From NCBI GenBank assembly GCA_008711295.1, contig VUYV01000062.1, forward strand, positions 3,411,927 to 3,475,926: a stretch of DNA of 64,000 nt, written 5' to 3'. Positions 13,009 through 24,987 of this stretch are shown piece after piece; the stretch's first letter is position 1, and each line of letters begins with the position of its first letter. The position numbers and the translations under genes were made by a program. This DNA is from Anarhynchus alexandrinus (Eukaryota > Chordata > Aves > Charadriiformes > Charadriidae). The notes under the pieces are model-generated. The model was given only the letters and a program-made list of their open reading frames with translations, made no database searches and was not told the DNA's origin.

Positions 13009-16000
13009 ACACGTTGAAGAGTTAGCATATGCTAAGTGTTACTTCAAACTTTTCTAGGAAATACTGTTCTAGGAAACCTGGAGGACATGAGCTATTGAAC
13101 GCTAAATGAAAACATGTTATGGGTTATACATTTGTATAAACTAATTGATTGCTATAGGAATAAAAAACAGGTATCTACTGCACATCTCTGTAAACATGAG
13201 GCAAAAAACAACCACAACTTGGCAACACATCTGGCCCTAGATTCTTATTCTTTTAATTAAATCTTTCATTGTCCTGGCGTTCTTACAAAGCTTATTGAGA
13301 ATCCCCAGCAATCAATGCACTATTATTGGCCTCTGATATTGCTGTTAATATAACTGACTATGCTAGATATGGGTGTTACCACACCTCTATTCCCATGTTA
13401 TATTTCAAAACCCAAAGATGGTAATTAGATGCGATCTAAAGTCAGCAAGTTTACTCTTGAAACCAAAAGTATGTAAGATAACTGTTAAGAGTGGTTTGGT
13501 ATACCACAAAATTTATATTGATATTAGATATTTAACTTAGGATGAACAAGTTATGAGAAGCAGTCTACCTTTAAGATTAAACAATGCCTCTTCTTTCAGC
13601 CTAAAGATATCGCTGCATGATAGAAGAACTTAACCACTGTTACGTAGTTAAGATAGCTAGATACCAAAGCCATTTTTGAATGGGCTTCTTTCTTACCATG
13701 AAGGCCGAGGTTTTTCTAACTCACAATTTGAGGAGCAATCCTGGTCACAAGAAGATGGAAATATAAATACATTTCAAGTAATTTTTGCATCATTATATCC
13801 AAGCTTAGGATCACATGCTATCAGTCATAATCTGCATTATACACGACAGTCTGTCACCTTACTGTATTCATTGTAAGAACTAAGTATTATGTCTATAATA
13901 ACAAGTGCCAAAGAAATAATTGCCATTAAAAAAAATAACATAGAAGGGTTCAAACCAAATGGTTCCATTGCACTTCAGAAATAGTGAGAACTTACAGGTA
14001 GAGGAGGCACTGATACAAATCCCTCTTTGGGGAGGATCATAGCATTTGTTAAACATGGAAACATTTTATAATTAAAAAAAAAAAAATCAGCTGAATTACA
14101 GGACCCTTTAGTCAAGCATTGTTCATCTATTCTGTGAACTGTAGCTCCACCTCAGCTCCAGATAGCCCAATAATATATCTAATGATGAGAAGTCATGATT
14201 AGTTTCTGTTTTACATGAAAAACTGAAAATCTAACAGCAAAGTACTAGGCCAGGGGTTCCCTGCTATCTCAGAGGGTAAAGTGATGCCTCCTTACGGGTA
14301 TCCCATTCATGACTCATCTCGCGTGACCTGTTAGCTTATGAACTCTGACAAGATCACTGCCTGAGGTAAGGTGGTATGGCTGGAGGCCATAACAAAATGT
14401 GTGAGCAGTGCAGGCATTCCAGCCAGGCTACAAAATTCTCAGTGAAGTCCGTAAGAAAGAGCACCCTTCTGAAACAGCTAATGCAGAGGTCACAGACGAT
14501 TTGTAAACTTAATCAAGTTGGACTACATCCTGCACAACACAGAACAGTTTGCAACAACTAAAGGCAATCATATAACAGACCATCAGATTTTGTCTCGACC
14601 TTTTCATCCTTTCCAATTAAAAGCACCTTTAATGTAGGAATCATCATTTAAAAAAAAGTGAACCGTACCCAAATACATTAGTTGCTCTACTAGAACCTAT
14701 CAGTTATTTTGGCACATTCTGTGATACTGACACTAATGAACTTTAGAGATAAGAGATGATTTTTTTTTTAATTTTAGAAAAGAAAATACAAAGTTATTAC
14801 ACAGAACATTTGAGAAAGTAGGAAAGCTAAGAACTCATACTGCACAAAATACAAACCGCAACTACTTCTCTTTTAATTAAGTTTTAAACATTTGGGGACA
14901 AGCTGGAGAAACAAAGGGATGAATATGTGGCTCAAAGTGGCATAAAAAAGTACATAGAGTCATAGAATGGACATTCATTAGCAATGTTCTACCTCCAACA
15001 AAAAAAGGGTGAATATTCTGAGATAGGAGAAAGCAAAATAGGTAAAATGATTGTGTCTAAATCTCAGCATTGCCCTTGTATCCAACTGGGACACAGGTAG
15101 GGTCCATGCTACATCTCTCAGTCCCAGTCATACCCCCAGATTGCCGGACGATGACTTAAACAACTTAATCCTATTTAGATAATTTCATATCAACATGTTA
15201 AACTTGTGTTCTATACCAAACCACCTAACTATTTCCAGTAATATCTCAAAAGAACTGAAGTAGGTGGTTGACAATAACAGTAAAAGGGATTTTTTTGTCT
15301 TCCTTTAATTCAAACACTCAGAGGGAGAAAAACATGCCTCCAAACCAAGGAACATGCAATTCTACTAAAGCCAGCATATGCTTAGCCAGTGGATGCATTT
15401 CTGTTGCTCAGGGTGGCATCAGAAGTTACATGCTATATTTTTCATTCTCTCCAGTGGTAATTTCTTGGTCATTTACCTCCCCAATAATAATGTTTAGCTG
15501 AGCAAAATAATGCTTTAGGCTTTAAGTCTTAAAGGTTCTTCCCCCTTTGCCCCCCTCAGTAGGATGACTGATTTCAGCCCTTTAGAAAAATAAGCTTACT
15601 TATGAGACATTAGTGGCATTATTGCCTCCTTTAATATTCGTGACAGTCTCCAGCAAATGTATCACAAGTTGGCATTTATTAGTGCTAGGCACAAGTAAGG
15701 GGCATGTTATTTGATTTGAATAACAGCTTGGAGCTACAGTTTGAGTCCAGAAATATATTAGTCAGAAACAATCTCATTTAATAACACAGAAACTAATAAA
15801 AGAAAAGTATTCCAACTGATTCAAAATTGAATTTATGAATATTGCTTAGCAGGATTAATGATCAAAAACTGAACCTGTTTGTCATGTTATAACAGACTTT
15901 TCGATTTAAATGCAAAACTAGAAGTCAATGAGTCCAATGGATTGTATATTGCTTTGAAGAAAACCAGTTCATTTTACACATAAGCTTTGAAATTGGCAAT

Positions 16001-16596
16001 AAACTTTAATTACAGGGTCAGATAATCAAATTATAATCAAATAGCCTCACATAAAGTCTATGTTTGAAATTAATGAGATACAATTCTACTAGTCTGTAAT
16101 ATTGTACCTCTGAAACTTACTAAAAGACATTTCATTTTCATTTAAAAGTCACCTTAAGGACTTTTCCCTCAATTTCTTCCACATAGCTCAATTTTATTTG
16201 GAAATGTCTCATTTTTAGACCACACAGTTCTGAAGATTTTTGCATATGGAAAAATCATTCGTTATTCAACAGATTTTTTTTATTGATAATAAGAATTTTA
16301 ATATAGCAATATTAGAAATCTTTCAAGTAGATGCATATTTATGCATCTTTAGAGAAAGCCACAGTTCAGATAATAAAGCTGTATAGTTGTTCAGATGCAC
16401 ATGCTTACAATTTTCATTTAAGATGAAATTTTTGATGACTGATCTTAACTTGCAAGTGCAAACATGTATGCTAATGTACACTACTGCATAATCTGTTTCT
16501 TTTCTGGGGTATACAACCATGATAATTTCTCCCTACATGTCTTACCTTATTTGGAAGAAGAAATATATCTTATATTTAAAACAAAAGATAGAAAGA

Positions 16597-16712
16597 ATAA
16601 ATTCAAACCCACTCTGGCTTTCTGAAGGATTTGCTGTGTGGCGTCAGGCAAGTCGTATTGTATTTTATAGCTGAGCTTTATCAAGTAAAATGGCAGTTAT
16701 AGCTTAGTGTAA
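16597..16712 (+). mobile_element. Degenerate MIR-type (CORE) SINE
   Basis: TTCAAACCCACTCTGGCTTT, then TTGCTGTGTGGCGTCAGGCA, AGTC, GCTGAGCTTTATC and AAGTAAAATGGCAGTTAT follow, in order and at near-normal spacing, the MIR consensus blocks as I remember them (TTCAAATCCC.GCTCTGCC, AGCTGTGTGACCTTGGGCAAGT, CTC.GTTTCCTCATC, TGTAAAATGG). MIR copies are rare and very old in birds. The order of four separate blocks makes coincidence unlikely, but divergence is high and the ends are approximate. Confidence 0.6.
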
Positions 16713-17139
16713 CTTCAGTACAACTTCATTGGGTTTATCATGGGACCTTATTAATTGTACTATGACTATTGAAATGAAGATGCAACATTGTCAGATAGAT
16801 AATGTCAGACCTCATTAAACAGGCAACCGTAAAAGCACAGAAAAAGTCAAATACTTATAAAGCTATCATTCTGCTCAATGGCAATATAAGTGCTTGAGAG
16901 TACGCAATGTAATTTTTAAAAACTTATGCCAAAATTAACAAATCTTATACCAGAAGTACCATTGTAAAATTTTTCTACTAAGCAAAATATTTGTACTTCT
17001 AAAAATCACATTATTCCAGGTTAAAAAATAACAATTGACAAAAATAACTATTTAACACAACTAATCGTCTACTTAGATGGACTACAACAAGAAAAATTAG
17101 ATCTGTTCCACATGAAAATCATTACTTGGTAGACCCGGG

Positions 17140-17530
17140 TATGAACTTACAAAAGAGCAGCAACTTACCACATCTCAGTTAGGCCCCAGTCGGGCACTGT
17201 ACTCTCCCTAAGCGAGAAAATCCACGGAGAGAGTGGCTCCTCCAGATCTCCGGTGAACGAGGTCTGGATCTGGCTTCCTACGCAATTACTTGTACTACAT
17301 GCCAAACACAATACACTGAGTGGCATTAATCAGCAACTGTGATGCACGTGTTTGTAAAGGACTCCTCTGAACAGGCGCCTGGCTGAATGATGCACTCCTC
17401 AGCTGCATCATACCTCAACTCATCATACCTCATACCTGCAACTTCTCTCGTAGTCCACGGCCCCATACCCGACAGCTCTCCCTTATCAGCAGAGGGCAAA
17501 CGACCTTTTACATCTCCACATGGAGTTTAA
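17140..17530. other. GC- and CpG-rich block of unknown origin
   Basis: About 390 bases stand out from AT-rich surroundings, with many CpGs (ACCCGGGT, CAGTCGGGC, AAGCGAG, TCCGGTGAACGAGG, TACCCGACAG). It contains an imperfect hairpin (CCAGATC ... GATCTGG near 17242-17270), short direct repeats of CATACCTCA at 17409-17438, and a CTCF-like motif at 17484-17501. I recognise no transposon, LTR or exon. It could be the remnant of an LTR element, a regulatory element, or both. Confidence 0.4.
17484..17501 (+). promoter_or_regulatory. CTCF-like motif
   Basis: TATCAGCAGAGGGCAAAC matches the core of the CTCF consensus CCASYAGRKGGCRS closely apart from the leading CC. It lies at the right end of the GC-rich block. 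Motif evidence only. Confidence 0.3.
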
Positions 17531-20500
17531 AGCAGAAAGTCAGTACTGCTACTGTGCAATAACATGAGCTGCAAAGGAACCTGACTGACAGATCTATAGG
17601 TGTGGGGTAGCTGAAATGTCCTTTGGTAAGTAGCAAATTACTTCCATTTACCAAGAACTAAGACCATACGTACAGCTTCTTAGTGTAGAGCAGCACCTAT
17701 TCAAATGGCCATGCCCTAAAACAACTCTCTTAACACCGACATTTTTTCAGAGAACACAAATGAATCTTTAGAAAGTTAAGGGAATATTACAACAATTCCT
17801 GTTGATTCTTCCAGTGTAAGAACCAACAAAGTCATATCGTTAGAATCACAACAGAGATTTTTAAGAACTAATTGTCACTAGGATAATTGCTCAAAATTGT
17901 TAATATCCCTGATTATTACTGTGATATGTTAAGTACTGAGATGGGGTAGGAACCTGTTGTTCATAATTCAGCCTTTTTGTCTGTCCCAGATTATGCTTGA
18001 GAACATGCATCACATTTGGAATAGTTTTAAATACTCTTAAGCAGTGGGGATTGCCTAACCTCATTTGTGAAATTAATCTGCAGCTTTACACATTGCAGCA
18101 TTATAAAGTTTCTTGTCCTTTGTAAGTGTGATCTACTTCCCGTCAGTCTCATCACTTCATAGCAATGTAAATAAACACCATCTTTGATGGTTACACAATT
18201 CAAATATTAGCTCCTTTCTACAGCTGTCATTTAGGCAAGTTATGCTGGCTAATACACTCAACCAAAAACCAACCACAAAACAAATGAGACAAAATATATA
18301 TTGCTAAGAGCACAACTTTCTTCTTGTCCTGATGTAAGGACATGGCAATTCTGTTTGCTGACAAGCAGGGTTGAATGTGTTCACATTTTACATGAAATCT
18401 GTGCCTGCCATGGATACCAACGTCTCATAGTTTCAGTCCTCTTTAGTTTCTGTGTATATATATTTAACCAGAATATATAAAGTACAATTAAATTTCTGTC
18501 TGTAATACTGGAAAAGAGTGATAAGCACATACGCATGCTAAAATTATGTTTCCGCTATGGTATCAGTATAAATTCAAAGTAAAAATATCAAGCCCAAACA
18601 TGCAACTGCGTTAATTCTGATTGAAGTCTGTACATCATAACACTCCCCCACCCCCGTAATATTTTAAAGCTATATATGTTCCCCCTATCACTATCAGTTT
18701 CTGATTTTTTTTATATCCTTGCAGAGGACAAAAGCCAATAATGGCAGATACAACTTACCTAGGAAACATCTAGAAAGCTGCAAACAACAGTAATTGAGCT
18801 TGGCACGTCAGCACTTTGAGGCAATGGGTCATGAAAGAAGAGACAATGTCAAGGACTGACCTTGCTCATGAGGCTTCTATGAATCCATTTGTACAGCAGC
18901 ACTTCGCTGGATGCTTTGCAGAGCGGAGAGAAGGTCCAGTCAAACACCTTGCAGCTCAAGGCCTTAAGCATTCTCTTCAGATGGACGCTTTGGTCTCTGA
19001 TGGTGACAAGGTAGATTGATTTGAATTATGCTGGTTAAAGTGTGAATTTTGATGGTGATTAAAATCAGTGAGATACCTAAAGGAACAGAAGTTTTCTTGC
19101 TTTTTCAGCCCCAACCTCTCAGTTTTCAGTGAGCATTAAAATTAACTAATTTGGTGGCCTAGTTTAGCATTAAAATCAGAGTTACCACAAGCAGAGTATT
19201 AACAACACTTTAGGGCATGTAGAATTTTCACAGAAATAAAGCTGGAGGAGAAAGGAATTGTGAAGATCTCACCTCTATCATAGTGATCAGGTGAAATTGC
19301 AGTTCTATGCAGTGATTGTCACTCAGTGTAAGAACAGCCTGGAGGTTACAGGCAACTCACTGTATGCCAGTTGAAGCATACTGACATGTTCATTTTGTAC
19401 AGAATTTCTTTAGCTTCAAAGTTTTGAGGGTTTTTTTCCACCCTTTTTGACTTTTACAGAAAAACATATGTTTTGGATAGGAATCCAAATTCTTTCTCTA
19501 TGAACGCAACACCAAGTTGTTACTATTGGAAGTATTATTACCCTTTTTTTTTTTTTTACCTGAGTTTTGAAGAAACAAACAGGGGAAAAAAGCCCACCAA
19601 AACCATTCCAACAGCCAAAAGCTTCATTTGTTTCCACTTGAAAAGAAACAGATGCTGAAATCAGGTGGTTTTTTCCTTTAATCCTGTGTATTTATAAAGA
19701 ATGCACAACATTTTTGAACAGATGGAAATTGTTTCTTTGCTTCTTGCTTCAAAGTCTTTGTTAGTCAGCACATCATACAATCGTTATATTGAGGCAATTT
19801 TACTGAAATCCTTGTTATCACATCATCTATTCCTTATTAACAACTCCGAATAAAGTCTTGGGACCCAACATATCCCATTCATTGTTTCTTATATAGGTAT
19901 CAGTATTTTATTGGATCCCTCAAAGAAGTCCTGCTTTTCTTTCTCCTAGGATTGTAAACACATGCTTGGACATTATAAAAAGTACAGCTAAGTGTCCTTA
20001 CCTGCTAGAGTGTTTTAATTTTTGTAGAAATAAACGTGATTTTTATCTACAGCTTTTCTACATCATCCAAATTATTTTTTTTTCCTCTTTAGGAACTTCA
20101 TCCATGAGAACAGTATTTTCTTCAGTTCACTACCAAACACTGCATGAAATCCCTTGAAGGTATTTACAAAGGTTGTGGTTAACATAGTGGTCTAAGGTCT
20201 CTTGATTTCTTCTCTCCAGCAAGAATGATTCCACCAAAAGGTGGTCCACCAAGGTTTGGTTAAATTCCTAGTCTGAGTCACTCTACAAACAACTTGTCTT
20301 TCTCTACAGACTAGAGAGCTTGACAAACTTACTAAAAAGATTCAAGTCTTTAACCTCAGTCCAAGTGCAACCAGCTTCTTGGCTTCTTACAGGCTATTTT
20401 GTGAAAATGTCCGGAGTTGCTAGACTGCAAGAACCTCACTCAGGTCCAAGCATAATGTACAAAATGCCAAGGTTCCTGCAGCCCAGCAGTTTAAAAATCA

Positions 20501-22791
20501 AGATGTTATCTCACTTTTCTCAAAAAATTAAGTACAGCCTGGTGTTACTGGTACCCATCACTGGAGAGGCTCAACCAGCGTAATTAAAGTGAGCCCATAG
20601 ACGGGCAAGATTCTGTTCATCTCTCCATGTGTCCTGTGATCTGACATACCGACCACATTTACCTGTGCATCGTCAATGCCCTATCCTTGCCATCATCAAG
20701 GTTTTCCATCTCATTATTTCACATTGTGAACAATAAGCTTTTGCTGTGATGGCTGAAGAAGATACTTTCTCAACTAAGTGGTTTATCAGCGGCTTGTTCG
20801 TATGTAGCACAAACTTCAAGATTCTACTTTCAGTTTCAGCAACTCATGGGTCCAGAATAGAAAAGGCTTTTTTGTTTGTTTTTTGTAATTTTATTTTTTT
20901 AACTAAGTTCGCTTATTCCTGTTTATGGAAATACTTGCAACTATCAATCAAACTGCCATATGAATGCAACAGTAGCATTGCCATGATTGTGTTCAACTCA
21001 GCGGCACAGTGTGGTAGATCTATAACTGCTTGGCAAGTTTCCCTCAGAATACCTGAATTTACAGAATCATTGAATGAGATGCATGGTCTATCCTGATCAT
21101 AAATTTCCAACCAAGAAAACAGTCTTTAACCATAGTCATGAGTTACTTTTGCAATAATTTGTCTTTGGAAAACTCCTACCCCCACACGTCCTCCCACTGA
21201 CCTCCCACCCTGGTAATAAGCTAGCAATATCTCAAACCCTTTGTGTTCCTGTGTCAACACTATCCCCAAAATGTAAGTGTTAGCAGCTGTGCACAATATG
21301 AAAGGGTTTTTGAAACACAGGGAGACTAAAACAGGAGCAATCACAAGAGCCTCTTTGACTCTCAAAATGCTAAATCACACACTGCTGATCAGTGAAATGG
21401 TTTCCTTTCTTTAGCCAACTTATGTAGTGGTTTTGCTGTTCTGGCCAACCTACAAATGAACTTTTTGTAATAAGAGGCCTAAGAACTCTGAACATATGTA
21501 AGCATCCAAAATGTTGGCAATTTTGGACAGCCTCAGCTTTCTTTTCATTGTGAAAATTTCTCCTCACTGATTGTATACTCAAAATAATTTACTTGTTTTA
21601 AAAACTATTCACATTTCTTTGAATTAAATTTTAAATTCATACTGTAAGGTTACTGTGTTTATAAATGTATTGGTTCCTGCTCATCAAAAATTTGCATGCA
21701 TCAAAATACAACTTAGGTAGGCTAAAAAAAAAGTGCAACAATGTTCTGGAAGCCTGTAAAACAGGGTGACACTCACAACAATGCAAGACAAAAAGCCATC
21801 ACTTTAAATGACCACAGACCTTGTCCTTCTCTGCAAGGAGGCTCTTTCTTGTCTTCCACATTTTCTTCTATTTGCTGACATCTTTTTTACAATCCACTCT
21901 TCCACAGCAGAAACCTGCCACGGTGTTAAGGGTATTATCTACTCATGATTTTAAAAAAACAAAACAAACCAAAACCCAACACAAAAATCCTTCAAAATTA
22001 TTTTACTGTTCACCAGTAGTTCTAGTAGTTCACCAAACATTTAGTACTGCAAGCCTTTTCTTTAGTTGAGCTGTGAGCACTTTTTATGCCTCTCTAAGAA
22101 TTGTAGGGAAATTTCCCTTCCCCTACTGGCAAATGGTGAGATAACTGCACAAAAAAACCTTTCTCCATATTTTCAAACTTGCATTAGCTCGGTCTCGTTG
22201 ATTTGGAGCACTATTCCTGATTTTTAACCGGATAGTTTCTTTAATAAAGTTGCATTTTCACATTTAAGTGGGGAGTACTGCAATGAAACTTGTCTAGAGA
22301 GACACTTTTTGTCCCCATCTCCACCTCCCTTTTCTTTACAATATTTTCCTATAGCAGCATCTGCTGGAGCTGCTTGTTCTCATTTTGCAACTTGTTTCCT
22401 TCCTTAATATTTCTTACTTGTCACAAACATTCAGAAAACAGACACACGTCCATTCCAGTTTCAGATCCACAAGATCATTAGCAAATAATAGTTCCAACAC
22501 ACAGGTTAGAGGGTGCCACCACCTGCTCCACAGTAATCATGTGTGCAGTCTCTCACTCTACACTGCCCTCCAGTAAATAGGAAGGTGGTGTACCTGCTGC
22601 TCGTGAGGTACTGGCAGTAAGCAACGTAATTCACCCTCAGTAGACAGCTTTTGCTAAGGCTTTTGAACTGCACAGAGGACAGCGGCAAATGGATGCAGAG
22701 AAAGCATTCACTTTGTGTGAGCTTTATTTTAAGAAAAATGAGAACTGGATTTTTTTGTGCGTGCTATTTATTAAAAAGTTTTAACTACTAA

Positions 22792-22802
22792 CCCCCCCCC
22801 CC
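22792..22802. repeat. C11 homopolymer
   Basis: A run of eleven C residues in AT-rich DNA. Length polymorphism or assembly error is likely. Confidence 0.9.
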
Positions 22803-24950
22803 AAATAATTATTTGTTTAACCATTATTTCAATTAGTCAGCCTTCCTTTTCTAATTAGAAATTCCAATGTTCAACCTTAGTTACATGAGAGTTGTCATAT
22901 ACTTTACACTCTCTTTAGATTCTTACAACTTTTTAACGTGCTTGGTCACGCTCAAGCCAATGCCCGCTATTCCATGCATTTCTTGGCTACTATTATACAG
23001 TCAGTAGCTAAACTCTCATTAGTACAGATTAACTGTTCATATACAAAAACTGCGAGACGTATCTTTGTACCTCTAAACTTGGTCCTATCAACATCATATG
23101 TCTGTTCGCTTAAGTGTGAGACTTTCAGTAAACCATGTCAATGCTTTGTATTGTCCCATGTTTGGCCCTCATTTTTGTTGCCATTTTTGATATTTACTAT
23201 TTCCCCTAATTTACTACCTCCTTCTACTTGTTTTATAAGTGAAGGACAAGATTTGGGCATTTTTTGTTTGCTTGTTTTTCTTTATACAAGACTAATTATT
23301 CAAAAGATTAATATACAGACAGTACTACAGAAATAAACATACTTGCACTTACGTGTTGCTCAGCTTCCATTTTCCTCACAAGCAGCTGTTTTCTCTTCTG
23401 GTTGACTGTTCCAAAAAAATGGAAAAGCTAAGTCAAATTCCAATTCATATATGGACGGGCATATAGTACTAAATAAAAGAGCACTATGTCAGTTAATTTA
23501 GTTACATTAAGTACTATAACTGTTTCTAAATTTTATCTTAAACTGAGGGTGAGGATTAAATCCAATCTATTTTAACTCAAGGTCAATAGTGGCTTAAAAT
23601 CAAGAGGATACAAGCAACCTATTAATACGTTTAAATCGAAAGTACTGGAATGGTGCTCATCACCTGAGGAGCAGTGTTCTTGAAGAGCCTCTCAAACTGA
23701 AATAGTGAGGGGGCAAAAATCCTAACAATTTTGAAAATGAAAATTGGTAAATGTGTGAGTGAGATTATATGATAAGCTTCTCTGTGCCTGCTAGCCTTTT
23801 GATAATAAAACTACTTGAAATTTAAGCCAACCCTACCAGCATACCGGTCTATAAAGAAACAGTCAATATAACCATATTTTCTGCTTTACTGGAAATAATC
23901 AGAGATCAGATACTTTAAGTGTGGCTGAAAACCAGCTTGAAGTATGCTGACCCAAATAAAAGGGGAGAGTTTATTATGTCAAACATGGTGAACCTGGAAA
24001 GCCCCAGAAACAGAGATAGCTGCCATCAATGGTAAGATTTTCTTCCTCGTGACTGTAGATGGAGCCCTAACATAAGTAAATACCCTCTTGGCAATACAAG
24101 TTCAGAATTTTGTAGAATATATTTAGAGGCTTTTCAGCATTTTTACATTATTGAGGTTTTAATTTTCAGGACAAACAATGTGAGAAGCCCACTGTTTTCC
24201 TGGTTTCTCAATATGCCAAACTGATTCAGTTCTCCTCAAAAATCCAGAAAGAAAGAAAAACAGTTGTTCAACTTTTATTCTGTCCTGCAATTATCACCTA
24301 ATCTAACCTTCTCTAACAATTTCTCTGCTTAAGGGCACCTCTAGGGCTGTCAGTCCAGCTGAATTCATTTAGAAAATGAAATCCAAACCTGACTATTCTT
24401 ATTCATCCCCTACACCCATTATTCCTTTCATAAATTTATGCTACTGTACTAAAGGGCAAGGCAACAGCACTTTTTGTGGATTTTATTGTATTACATATAA
24501 AACATACTGCTGAAATATGGACTGTAGGAATCTTAGTGAGGAAGGAGGGATATTAGCACCATCTGACTGAAAGATGTTAGATAAAAGAGGAGCTATTTAT
24601 AGGAGTAAAATACGTCTACAGTTATCACTGTGGCTAACAATACAGGGTTCATGAGTATAATTAATCCTTTCCTTCCTAAAACTCACTTGTTCCAAAACCA
24701 AAGTATTTCTTGATTCCTTGCAGTAAAACAGACACAAACCTCCACAAAACAAATAAGCAGAAATATCAAAATAATACATTCTTTCATACTTTTCAAGTTA
24801 TTTTGTCTGTTTCAAACTCTAAGAAACAACTGGTATCACTAATGGCAAAACACATATGCAGGGACTGTTGGTGTTGGATTGGTATTTGGAATCAGTGTCT
24901 GAACATGGAGGGCTGTAACAACCAGAAATACTTTTAGAATAATGCTACTA

Positions 24951-24987
24951 GTAGTTGTTGTTGTTGTTACTATTATTATTATTATTT
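24951..24987. repeat. Compound trinucleotide microsatellite (GTT)n-(ATT)n
   Basis: AGTAGTTGTTGTTGTTGTTA is followed by five or so ATT units. It is short and probably polymorphic. The minus-strand reading gives a run of N/I/T codons that is not coding. Confidence 0.85.

Larger units (their letters stand above)
10371..16596. other. Intergenic sequence, no gene seen
   Basis: Very AT-rich DNA with T-rich low complexity at 11180-11252 and short A-runs. Its only identifiable transposon is the CR1 stub at 12961. Nothing else is supportable; the open frames are short and lack known domains. Confidence 0.6.

Noticed and set aside
14953..14970. CATAGAGTCATAGAATGG, similar to a CR1 terminus
   Set aside because: Only 18 bases match and none of the adjoining CR1 body follows; could be chance or an unusable remnant.
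22938..23336. Longest open frame in the window (132 codons, plus strand)
   Set aside because: Residue composition is that of translated AT-rich non-coding DNA, with no known domain, no clear start context and no neighbouring exons.
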